Assembly: GCA_965246855.1 (NCBI GenBank)
Contig: CBDFFP010000001.1
Coordinates: 1-64,000, forward strand
From: UBA1952 sp965246855
Lineage (GTDB): Bacteria; Bacteroidota; Bacteroidia; Chitinophagales; Chitinophagaceae
Length of the DNA stretch: 64,000 nt
Reading direction: 5' to 3'
Shown piece by piece: positions 56,367 to 64,000 of this stretch (position 1 is the stretch's first letter; each line of letters opens with the position of its first letter). The notes beneath the pieces were generated by a model. The model did not search any database. It worked only from the letters and a program-made list of their open reading frames with translations, and was not told the origin of the DNA. The translations under genes were made by a program, and so were the position numbers.

Positions 56367-59300
56367 TTGCGCCGCTTCCTCAAACTCCTCCGCAACACTG
56401 TGCTAAGCCTGCTGGCTTTGCTCGTGCTGCTCGTGGTGTTGATTCAGCTTTCGCCGGTGCAGAATTTCCTGACCCAACGCGCGGCGGCGATGCTTTCCAA
56501 AAAGCTCCAAACGGAAGTGCAAGTGCGGAATGTGCGCATTGATTTCTTTAACCACCTGCTCCTGCAAGGGGTGCTGATTAAAGACCGGCGGGGAGATACG
56601 CTGCTCTACGCAGGCGAGGCGCGGGTGCGCATCACCGACTGGGCTTTTTTCCGGAAGGAAACGCCGGTTATCCATTATCTCGGTCTGCGCAATACCGATG
56701 TGCATCTCTACCGCACGCGGCAGTCGCCGGAATGGAATTATCAGTTTATTGCCGACGCTTTTGATACCGGCCCGAAGGACAGCACCAAAACGCAGAACGA
56801 GTTTGAGCTGGACCTTGAAACGCTGGACTTGCAGCGCATCCGCTTCCGCATGAATGATGCCTGGGTGGGGACGGATGAAGCCATTCAGATAGGCTCCCTG
56901 CAACTGCGCGCCGACGAGGTGGACTTAAAGAAGAAGCGCGCGCGCATTGACAAGCTTTTCATTGAGGGCGGCTCCTACAGCATTCATGATTACACGGGAG
57001 GAAGACCCGTGGACACGACGGCGAAAAAAGCACCTTCCTACGTCATAGACACCACCGCTTTCAACCCCGCGCACTGGGCTCTTTTTGCGCGGCGGCTGGA
57101 GCTGAAAAACTGTGGCTTTTCCAAAGAATCCAACGATGCCACACTGCCCCCCGCAGGCGAGTTTGATTCCGACCATCTGGGCATTACGCAGGTGGATTTA
57201 AGCGCCGAAAACGTGCGGATAAACGCCGACACGATTACGGGGCGTATGGCACACCTAACGGCCCACGAGCGCAGCGGCGTTATCATCCGCCATATGGAAG
57301 CTGACGTAACGGTTTCGCCCAAAATTTCGGAGTGCAGGAAGCTGAAACTCCAAACCAATAACAGCACCATCGGCGACTACTACGCCATGCACTACAATCG
57401 TTTTCCCGACTTTACGGAATACATAGACAGTGTGCGGATGGTAGCGCATCTGGCGGACGCGCAGGTGGATATGCAGGACGTGGCCTACTTCGCACCGGCC
57501 TTGAAATGGATGAAGCGCACCGCGCGCCTCTCCGGCGATTTTGACGGAACGGTAGCTTCCTTCCACACCCAAAACCTGAACGTAACGGATGGCGAATCGC
57601 GCCTCACCGGCAACCTCGCGATGACCGGTCTGCCCGATGTGGAAAAGACATTTTTCTCGTTTGATAAAGGCGCGGTTTTCACCACCGGCCCGGCTATGTT
57701 GAAGTGGGCACCGCAGTTGAGGAACCACCCCGCCGTAGCGCTGGAGCTGCTGCGTTTTGCGCAGTTCAGCGGCGCGTTTCACGGCTACTACGATGCGTTC
57801 CTGACATCGGGCACGCTGGTCACGAATCTGGGCACTGTCGTATCGGATGTGAAGATGACCGTGCCGCCTTTGTCGGGGAGAAATGCAACGTACAAAGGCA
57901 CGGTTAAGACGAGTGGTTTTCAGATTGGGCCGTTCCTGCGCATCCCGAATGTGGGCAGCATCACCGCGACGCTGGACGTGGAAGGAAAAGGCTTTGACCC
58001 CTTGCTGGCGGGCATCAATCTGAAAGGTTCGGTGGCGCGTTTTGATGTGCTGGGCTATCCCTACAAAAACATCTTGGTGGACGGCACGCTGGAGCGCAAA
58101 AAGTTTAGCGGAACGGGGCAGGTGAACGACTCCAACGTCTCGATGGCCTTCAACGGAACAGTGGATTTTTCCGGGCCAAAACCAGTGCTGGCGGCTACGG
58201 CCAACCTGCTGCAAAGCAACTGGAAGGCACTGGGTTTTACGAAGGACTCCACGCTTGCTTCTGCGGATTTGGCTATCGCTACAACGGGCCTTGACCCCGA
58301 TGATTTTATCGGGAAAGTGCAGCTTTACAACATCAATCTGCGGCGCAACGGCGCACGATTAGAACTGGATTCTGTTGTGCTTACTTCTACCCTACTGCCC
58401 GACAGCATCAGCCGCAAACTGGTGATTGCAAGTAATGCGCTGACAGCGGAACTGACGGGAAAATTTGTGCTGACAGAAGTGCCTGCCGCGGCGCAGCTTT
58501 TCCTTTCCGGCTACATGCCTAATTACATTCCGCCGCCCAAAAAGTCGGCAGCGCTGCAAAGCTTTACGTACAGCATTTTCACCCACCGCATTGACCCGCT
58601 TTTTGCCGTGCTGCTGCCGCAAATCCGGGGCTTTGACAGCGGCACGCTCTACGGCTTTCTCAAGAGCGCGGAGCATCAGTTGGTGATGGAAGCAAACTTC
58701 CCGTATGGCCGCATCGGCCCGTTGTATATGGAAGGCGCAACGGTGCAGGCCAACGGCGACTACCAGAAAATCCTGCTGACAAGCACGATAAAACGCTTTG
58801 CCACAAGCAGCGGACTGCTGAACGCGACGCTGGACATGAACGCGCTGGTGGGCAACGACTCGCTGGATTTTTCCATCACTACCCAATCGCCGGATGCGTA
58901 TGGAACGGCGCATATCGGCGGCTTTGCCTATGCTCACGGCGACACACTTTCGGGCTACCTGCGGCCTTCGGAATTTTTGCTGAATGGTGACCGCTGGGAA
59001 ATAAGCGGGGGCAATGAATTTGGCCTTGCGAGCGACTATCTTTTGCTCCGCGATTTTGACATCCACTCCGGCAACCAAAAACTGCTTTTGAACACCGGAA
59101 CGGAGAACGGAAAGCCTCTGCTGACGGCGGCACTGACACAATACGACCTTACTAATTTGCGCCAGATTTCTTCGCTGGCCGACTACCAAAGTGCAGGCCT
59201 CGTGAGCGGGACGATTCGCCTTTATGAGCCGCTGCGCGAAAGCCGGAAAATAGACGCTGATTTGCGCGGCACGAATGTGGCGCTGGGCACAGACACGATT

Positions 59301-61187
59301 GGAAATGTGAGCGTGGTGGGGAGCTACGACGTGGCGCAAAGCCGCCTGATTTTGCAGCCCGAGACGGGCATCTACCGAACGGGTGCATCGCTGCGGGTGC
59401 GCGGCACTTTTGACGCCGACAGTACGCGCCCGCTCCTCGACGGCCAACTGACTCTGGACAACGCGCCACTGGACTGGATTTCGCCGTTTACGGTAGGCGT
59501 GGTGAGCCGGTTGAAAGGTACGATTGACGGGACGATACAAATTGGTGGTTCGCCGTCTTCCCCCCAAACTAACGGCACGCTGGTACTGCGCGACGCGGCG
59601 TTTAAGCTGGATTATACGGGCGTTCCCTACACCATTCCTTCAGCCATAATTGGCGTAACGCCGCAGGGCCTCAACATCGGGACTATTGGTCTTTATGACG
59701 CTACCGGCGGGCGCGCCGACGTGACGGGAAGCATTTCCTACAACAACTTCAGCGACCTGCGTTTTGCGGTAAACATAAGTACGGCGGGCATGGAAATGTT
59801 GCGGCTCCTTCCCCACGAAAACGCGCTGTATTACGGCAACCTGACGGCGGCGGCGGAAGTTTCGTTGCGCGGCACGCCTGACAATATGCAGCTCAGCGTG
59901 ATGCGCGCTATCCCCACCAAAAGAGGAAACCTCTACCTGCCCGTCACCTCTTCTTCCGGCACGGGGACGTACAGCTTTGTCACTTTTAAAACGCCCGCTG
60001 ATAATACCAAACGAAAGGCTGCAAAAGCGCCGGTGCGCTTCTCGCTGTACTTAGACGCAGTTGTCAATCCGCTGGTGGACGTGAGCATGATTCTGGACCC
60101 CACGACGGGCGACGCGATTAACGCGCGGGGCAACGGCTCTATCCGGCTGGAACTGCCTTCGGGCGCGGCGGCGCGGCTGTATGGAAACCTGCTTCTGGAA
60201 AGCGGCGACTACACGTTTACGTTGCGCCAAGTAGCTTTTCAGCGGAAATTCAACATCAACAGCGGCAGCAGCATTTCCTTTAGCGGGCCGGTGTCGCAAA
60301 CGCAACTGAACGTGGAAGCGGTGTATCCGACTTACGCGCGGCTGTATGATTTGCTGGACCCGCGACAGGTGGACGCCTTGCCGCCTACGGAGCGTACCGA
60401 CGCGCAGGCGCGCCAAAAAGTGGACCTGCTGCTTCGCATGAAAGGCTCGCTGACGGAGCCGGTTTTTTCTTTCGATGTGAACCTGCCGGAAGGTCACTCT
60501 ACCGGAACGGTGGCGGAAACAGAGCTGCGCCGCATCCGGCAAAACGAGCGCGAATTGTTTGACCAGGTGGCGTCGTTGTTGCTGATTGGCAGCTTTGTGC
60601 CCACGCAGGGCATTGCTTCTTCCACGGCCAGCCGCTCGGTGATAAACAACGTAAGCGAGATGCTTTCCTCCAACGTGAGCGGGCAGCTAACCAACATCAT
60701 CGGCAAGCTGACGGGCGACAACAAACTGGCCCTCGACCTGCGCTATAAAAGCTACGATCTGACCGATGGAACAGGCGACGGCGCAACGTCGGGCCGCAAC
60801 GAAGTGAAGCTTGGATTGCGCCGGAATTTCTTCAACAACCGGCTGATTGCGGAAGTGGGTTCAGCATATGACTGGGGCCGCCCGGTGGGCAATGTGAACC
60901 GCAGCAACTTCAATCCGGTGGGAGATTTCCGGCTGCAATATTTGCTGAAAGAGGACGGACACCTTCGGCTGAATGTGTTTCACACGTCCAATTTTGACGT
61001 CCTTATCAACGACAATATTTCGCGCAGCGGCGCGGGCATTACCTACCGGCGGAGCTTTGATTATCTCGCGCCGTTTTTCCTGCCGTGGATGAAAACGCCC
61101 GCCACATATACACTGCCTGATTCGGTTTTGCGCCGGGCGGCGCCAGCGGCGGATACGGCGCGGGAGAAGGTGGTGAGTGGGTTGTAA
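56367..61187 (+). CDS. tamB: TamB/YtfN-like inner membrane protein (translocation and assembly module)
   Basis: A giant AsmA-like bridge protein of 1606 aa that spans the periplasm and moves phospholipids or assists outer-membrane protein assembly. The TTG at 56367 starts MRRFLKLLRNTVLSLLALLVLLVVLIQLSPVQNFLTQ, the membrane anchor followed by the family's VQNFLTQRAAAMLSKKLQTEV. The long middle is repetitive beta structure typical of the groove. The DUF490 C-terminal domain ends with KLGLRRNFFNNRLIAEVGSAYDWG and VFHTSNFDVLINDNISRSGAGITYRRSFD. No tamA neighbour is present; Bacteroidota often encode TamB without it. It is divergent from the methyltransferase gene. Confidence 0.92.
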   Translation: MRRFLKLLRNTVLSLLALLVLLVVLIQLSPVQNFLTQRAAAMLSKKLQTEVQVRNVRIDFFNHLLLQGVLIKDRRGDTLLYAGEARVRITDWAFFRKETPVIHYLGLRNTDVHLYRTRQSPEWNYQFIADAFDTGPKDSTKTQNEFELDLETLDLQRIRFRMNDAWVGTDEAIQIGSLQLRADEVDLKKKRARIDKLFIEGGSYSIHDYTGGRPVDTTAKKAPSYVIDTTAFNPAHWALFARRLELKNCGFSKESNDATLPPAGEFDSDHLGITQVDLSAENVRINADTITGRMAHLTAHERSGVIIRHMEADVTVSPKISECRKLKLQTNNSTIGDYYAMHYNRFPDFTEYIDSVRMVAHLADAQVDMQDVAYFAPALKWMKRTARLSGDFDGTVASFHTQNLNVTDGESRLTGNLAMTGLPDVEKTFFSFDKGAVFTTGPAMLKWAPQLRNHPAVALELLRFAQFSGAFHGYYDAFLTSGTLVTNLGTVVSDVKMTVPPLSGRNATYKGTVKTSGFQIGPFLRIPNVGSITATLDVEGKGFDPLLAGINLKGSVARFDVLGYPYKNILVDGTLERKKFSGTGQVNDSNVSMAFNGTVDFSGPKPVLAATANLLQSNWKALGFTKDSTLASADLAIATTGLDPDDFIGKVQLYNINLRRNGARLELDSVVLTSTLLPDSISRKLVIASNALTAELTGKFVLTEVPAAAQLFLSGYMPNYIPPPKKSAALQSFTYSIFTHRIDPLFAVLLPQIRGFDSGTLYGFLKSAEHQLVMEANFPYGRIGPLYMEGATVQANGDYQKILLTSTIKRFATSSGLLNATLDMNALVGNDSLDFSITTQSPDAYGTAHIGGFAYAHGDTLSGYLRPSEFLLNGDRWEISGGNEFGLASDYLLLRDFDIHSGNQKLLLNTGTENGKPLLTAALTQYDLTNLRQISSLADYQSAGLVSGTIRLYEPLRESRKIDADLRGTNVALGTDTIGNVSVVGSYDVAQSRLILQPETGIYRTGASLRVRGTFDADSTRPLLDGQLTLDNAPLDWISPFTVGVVSRLKGTIDGTIQIGGSPSSPQTNGTLVLRDAAFKLDYTGVPYTIPSAIIGVTPQGLNIGTIGLYDATGGRADVTGSISYNNFSDLRFAVNISTAGMEMLRLLPHENALYYGNLTAAAEVSLRGTPDNMQLSVMRAIPTKRGNLYLPVTSSSGTGTYSFVTFKTPADNTKRKAAKAPVRFSLYLDAVVNPLVDVSMILDPTTGDAINARGNGSIRLELPSGAAARLYGNLLLESGDYTFTLRQVAFQRKFNINSGSSISFSGPVSQTQLNVEAVYPTYARLYDLLDPRQVDALPPTERTDAQARQKVDLLLRMKGSLTEPVFSFDVNLPEGHSTGTVAETELRRIRQNERELFDQVASLLLIGSFVPTQGIASSTASRSVINNVSEMLSSNVSGQLTNIIGKLTGDNKLALDLRYKSYDLTDGTGDGATSGRNEVKLGLRRNFFNNRLIAEVGSAYDWGRPVGNVNRSNFNPVGDFRLQYLLKEDGHLRLNVFHTSNFDVLINDNISRSGAGITYRRSFDYLAPFFLPWMKTPATYTLPDSVLRRAAPAADTAREKVVSGL

Positions 61188-61197
61188 AAGAGGTTAT

Positions 61198-62406
61198 TTA
61201 CCGCTCCTTTTCTCTCTCCGCCACTTCCACCAGATAGCCTTCCAGTTTCTCCGCCACGGCATCCCAGCCAAAATGCGCGCGGATGTGGGCTTGTCCGGCC
61301 CGGCCACAGCTTTCCCGCAACGCGGTATTACTCAATAATTCTGATACTTTTTCTGCAAAAGAAACAGCTTCCGTCCGCATAAAAGCGCCTTGTCCGTCGG
61401 AGATGCCGAGGCCGTTGAAGCCTACTTGCGAACACACCACTGGAACGCCCATCGCCATTGCTTCCAGCACTTTGTTTTGCGTACCCGCACCGAAGCGCAA
61501 CGGCGCAACCAATACCGAAGCACGACTGTACATCGTAGCCAGATTCTCCACAAAACCCGTAACCTCAACATTACCGGAAGCCAGCGCAAGCACGGCTTTC
61601 ACAGGGCGTTGCCCGGCGATGATGAAACGTGCGTCCGGGTGTTTTTGGAGAAGAAGCGGAAAAATTTCTTTTGCGAAATACACCACCGCATCCACGTTTG
61701 GCGCATAGTCCATATTACCCGTGAAAAGCAGCGTTTTTTCGGGGGAATGATAGTCGTGGCCTTCCGATTGGAACTGGTCTAAGTCCACGCCGTTGGGAAG
61801 CAGAAAAAGGTTTTTCGCGCCGTGTTCTTTCTGGAGATAATCGCAGTCTTCGGGCGAACAGGCCAGCACCTTGTCAAACGCACCAATCATCTCCCGCTCA
61901 AAGAAATAAACTCTTTCCAATTCTATTTTTTCCAGTCGCTTTTTCACCGGATTTCCCTTCACCGCGAGGCGGCGTTTCCAATAAAGGGAAAAGGCATCGG
62001 GCAGGTCAAGGACGCGCGGAATTTCCTTATGCCGGCTCAGATACGGAGCCATGCGCAGATGCTGCACATGCACCGCATCATAGCTGTTTTTGCGCAGCAA
62101 ATCATTGACCGCGTACTCCATTTCCGGCGAGCGGAAATACAAAACCTGAAACGGAACGTCAGAGAAAAACGCACCGCGCGCCACGCGCAAAAGACTTTTT
62201 GCTTTGGGCAGTTTCACCAGGTGAATTTCCTCAAAAATTTCCCCAAGTTTCGGGATATACTGCCGGTCTTTTTCGTCTTCCAGAAAGGTCAGTAAATGCA
62301 GCCGGTGTCCCTTCGCCGCCAGCCTTTTGGCCAGGTGAAATATCTTCAGCTTGTCGCCCCGGAACGGCGGGTACGGAAAGCGGTTGGCGAGGAAAAGAAG
62401 GGTCAA
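61198..62406 (-). CDS. Glycosyltransferase family 4
   Basis: A GT-B retaining glycosyltransferase, likely acting on surface polysaccharide or LPS; it resembles TIGR03087-type (sugar transferase of exopolysaccharide loci) enzymes. The N-terminus from a TTG at 62406 reads MTLLFLANRFPYPPFRGDKLKIFHLAKRLAAKGHRLHLLTF. The donor half has LFTGNMDYAPNVDAVVYFAKEIFPLLLQKHPDARFIIAG. The C-terminal motif FGAGTQNKVLEAMAMGVPVV contains the E-x7-E-like donor site. No other polysaccharide genes are adjacent. It is transcribed in the same direction as ribBA, but a strong hairpin lies between them. The length is 402 aa. Confidence 0.88.
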   Translation of the reverse strand: MTLLFLANRFPYPPFRGDKLKIFHLAKRLAAKGHRLHLLTFLEDEKDRQYIPKLGEIFEEIHLVKLPKAKSLLRVARGAFFSDVPFQVLYFRSPEMEYAVNDLLRKNSYDAVHVQHLRMAPYLSRHKEIPRVLDLPDAFSLYWKRRLAVKGNPVKKRLEKIELERVYFFEREMIGAFDKVLACSPEDCDYLQKEHGAKNLFLLPNGVDLDQFQSEGHDYHSPEKTLLFTGNMDYAPNVDAVVYFAKEIFPLLLQKHPDARFIIAGQRPVKAVLALASGNVEVTGFVENLATMYSRASVLVAPLRFGAGTQNKVLEAMAMGVPVVCSQVGFNGLGISDGQGAFMRTEAVSFAEKVSELLSNTALRESCGRAGQAHIRAHFGWDAVAEKLEGYLVEVAEREKER

Positions 62407-62487
62407 GGGAATGCGGTAATGTGGGAAATGCGGTAATGAATCAATGTAGGCTTATAAAGTAGTTCGTGAGCGTCATTTTTACCGCTA

Positions 62488-62534
62488 GAGAATATTCACT
62501 CGCCATTTCTATGAAACGGCGAGTGAATATTCTC
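62488..62534. terminator. Perfect 17-bp hairpin between ribBA and the glycosyltransferase gene
   Basis: GAGAATATTCACTCGCC (62488-62504) and GGCGAGTGAATATTCTC (62518-62534) pair without mismatch across a 13-base loop. There is no T run, so it is either a Rho-assisted terminator, a processing site or a mobile palindrome. ATG-rich words (AATGCGGTAATG and inverse) lie on both sides of it. Confidence 0.65.
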
Positions 62535-62571
62535 CTCCCCTAATTACCACATTTCCCACATTCCATCCACA

Positions 62572-63774
62572 TTACCGCATTATTTCGTGCCCCATCTTGT
62601 CGCGCTTGGTTTGCAGATAGCGCTCGTTAAAGGGATTAGACGGCACTTCAATCGCCACGTTTTCCAGAATTTCCAGTCCGTAACCCAGCAGGCCCGCGCG
62701 CTTTTTGGGATTGTTGCTCATCAAGCGGATTTTGGAAATGCCCAGATAGCGCAGGATTTGCGCGCCCACGCCGTAGTCGCGCTGGTCGGCTTTAAAGCCC
62801 AAGTCGGTGTTGGCTTCTACCGTGTCGCGACCTTGTTCCTGAAGCTTATAAGCCTGCAATTTCCCCATCAGCCCGATGCCGCGCCCTTCCTGATTCATAT
62901 AGAGAATCACGCCCTTGCCTTCGCGCTCCACCATTTCCATGGCTGCCGTCAACTGGTCGCCGCAGTCGCAGCGCAGGGAATGGAGAATATCGCCTGTAAA
63001 GCAGGAGGAATGGACGCGGACCAGCACCGGTTCGTCGGGTGTCCACGCGCCTTTTACCAGCGCCAGATGATTTTCGCCGGTGTTGTTTTGGCGGAAGGCA
63101 ATGAGTTCAAAATCACCGTGCTTGGTGGGCATCTGCACCCGCACTTCTTCAGTAATCAGGCTTTCGGTGCGCAGCCGATATTCAATCAGGTCCTTGATGG
63201 AAATGATTTTCAGCCCAAAGGTTTTCGCCACTTCCATAAGTTCCGGCAGGCGCGCCATGGTGCCGTCGGGATTCATGATTTCCACCAGCACACCAGCAGG
63301 CTCCATGCCCGCCAGCCGGGCCAAATCCACCGTCGCTTCTGTATGTCCGGCGCGGCGCAGAACGCCTGCTTCGCGGGCACGGAGCGGAAAGATGTGGCCC
63401 GGACGCCCGAGGTCTTCGGGGCGCGTGGAAGGGTCAATAAGGGCTTGCACCGTCGCGGCGCGGTCATAGGCGGAGATGCCTGTGGTGCAGCCTTTCCCGA
63501 TTAAATCCACCGAGACGGTGAAGGGCGTGCTGTGGAGCACGGTGTTGTTCTGCACCATCAGGTGGAGGCCCAGTTCGTCGCAGCGTCCTTCGGTGAGCGG
63601 CGCGCAGATAAGGCCGCGCCCGTGGAGCGACATAAAGTTGATAATCTCCGGGGTTACGTTGCGGGCGGCGGTTACAAAGTCGCCTTCGTTTTCGCGGTCT
63701 TCATCGTCCACCACAATCAGCATTTTTCCCTGCCGCAGGTCTTCCAGCGCACTTTCAATCGTATCGAGCATCAT
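62572..63774 (-). CDS. ribBA: Bifunctional DHBP synthase / GTP cyclohydrolase II
   Basis: It starts both branches of riboflavin synthesis: RibB makes 3,4-dihydroxy-2-butanone 4-phosphate from ribulose 5-phosphate, and RibA opens the GTP ring. The ATG at 63774 (MMLDTIESALEDLRQGKMLIVVDDEDRENEGDFV) is the family start; an extension upstream is not supported. The RibB part includes DRENEGDFVTAA and GHTEATVDLARLAGMEPAGVLVEIMNPDG. RibA begins at about residue 205 and has the zinc cysteines CFTGDILHSLRCDCGDQL, plus QEGRGIGLMGKLQAYKLQEQGRDTVEAN. The stop codon (TAA) is followed directly by ATG-rich repeat words. Length 400 aa. Confidence 0.95.
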   Translation of the reverse strand: MMLDTIESALEDLRQGKMLIVVDDEDRENEGDFVTAARNVTPEIINFMSLHGRGLICAPLTEGRCDELGLHLMVQNNTVLHSTPFTVSVDLIGKGCTTGISAYDRAATVQALIDPSTRPEDLGRPGHIFPLRAREAGVLRRAGHTEATVDLARLAGMEPAGVLVEIMNPDGTMARLPELMEVAKTFGLKIISIKDLIEYRLRTESLITEEVRVQMPTKHGDFELIAFRQNNTGENHLALVKGAWTPDEPVLVRVHSSCFTGDILHSLRCDCGDQLTAAMEMVEREGKGVILYMNQEGRGIGLMGKLQAYKLQEQGRDTVEANTDLGFKADQRDYGVGAQILRYLGISKIRLMSNNPKKRAGLLGYGLEILENVAIEVPSNPFNERYLQTKRDKMGHEIMR

Positions 63775-63896
63775 TAAAGTTTTGGCCGCGCCGTCGGCGT
63801 TTGAGACAAAGGGCGGTCGGCGCGGTGCAAAAGTAGGTAACGGCCCGGCCTTTGAAAGGTTGGAGAAGCTGGAAGCGCCTACGCATAGTAACAGTA

Positions 63897-64000
63897 GTGT
63901 ATCCCGGAACCTTTTAGCCTTAGTGTATGGTGACAACAGTGTATCCCGGAACCTTTTAGCCCTTATGTATGGTGATAACAGTATATTCCGGAGCCTTTTA
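63897..64000. repeat. Tandem array G: 42-bp units, running off the window end
   Basis: GTGTATCCCGGAACCTTTTA recurs at 63897 and 63939, and a diverged copy (GTATATTCCGGAGCCTTTTA) at 63981, exactly 42 bases apart. The rest of the unit reads GTATGGTGACAACA. The array lies ~120 bases upstream of ribBA and continues beyond position 64000. Confidence 0.8.

Noticed and set aside
1..64000. tRNA or rRNA genes
   Set aside because: No cloverleaf with TTCGANNC arm and CCA-type end, and no rRNA-like conserved stretches, were recognised by eye in the gaps.

Overview
The window looks like chromosomal DNA of a Bacteroidota bacterium, most likely from the Chitinophagaceae or a related family. Evidence seen in the sequence: the gliding/T9SS lipoprotein GldB, T9SS type A and type B (gliding-motility-associated) C-terminal sorting domains, an ECF sigma / FecR / STN-TonB receptor / DUF4249 cluster, a DUF6261 protein, TAnnTTTG-type -7 boxes, and no obvious Shine-Dalgarno sequences. 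Base composition is moderately GC-rich with a few AT-rich patches. No rRNA, tRNA, prophage, transposase or cas genes were seen.

Layout. 1-6.7 kb: small membrane protein; a dihydrolipoamide dehydrogenase gene riddled with indels; an APC permease with one homopolymer frameshift; a secreted protein; scpA; gldB. 6.7-11.6 kb: an AT-rich orphan gene, nadE, a zinc metallopeptidase and two genes for disordered hydrophilic proteins. 11.7-17.3 kb: cell-surface signalling cluster (ECF sigma, FecR, TonB-dependent receptor, DUF4249 lipoprotein). 17.7-29.3 kb: acyltransferase-like protein, two giant tandem T9SS type B proteins, GT9 glycosyltransferase, LysM/RlpA-like protein, RsmF-like methyltransferase, NTF2-like protein. 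29.6-37.6 kb: DUF6261 protein, MaoC hydratase, a 31-repeat surface protein with a small T9SS protein, a PhaE/phasin-like protein and a frameshifted lipoprotein. 37.9-53.4 kb: housekeeping genes (creD, M36-like T9SS peptidase, prmC, ribD, DMT transporter, yigZ, queG, pcm, DUF5683, ctp, lipB) and small hypotheticals. 53.9-63.8 kb: a solitary type IIG-like DNA methyltransferase, tamB, GT4 glycosyltransferase and ribBA.

How the genes fit together. Several products serve the cell surface: T9SS cargo (peptidase, adhesin-like and gliding-associated proteins), GldB, TamB, the TonB receptor, CreD and LysM proteins. Others are core metabolism: NAD, riboflavin, lipoate, queuosine and possibly polyhydroxyalkanoate (MaoC plus PhaE-like).

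The most unusual feature lies between the genes. At least seven intergenic tandem arrays have unrelated unit sequences but a shared period of 21 bp or about twice that (41 or 42 bp); three have exactly ten 21-bp units, and in two the dyad arms show paired, symmetry-preserving changes. A second class has a strict 7-bp period (CAT/ATG heptads) and starts at the stop codons of three genes. No function can be assigned from sequence alone, but the repeated architecture at unlinked sites makes this the best candidate for an undescribed system here.
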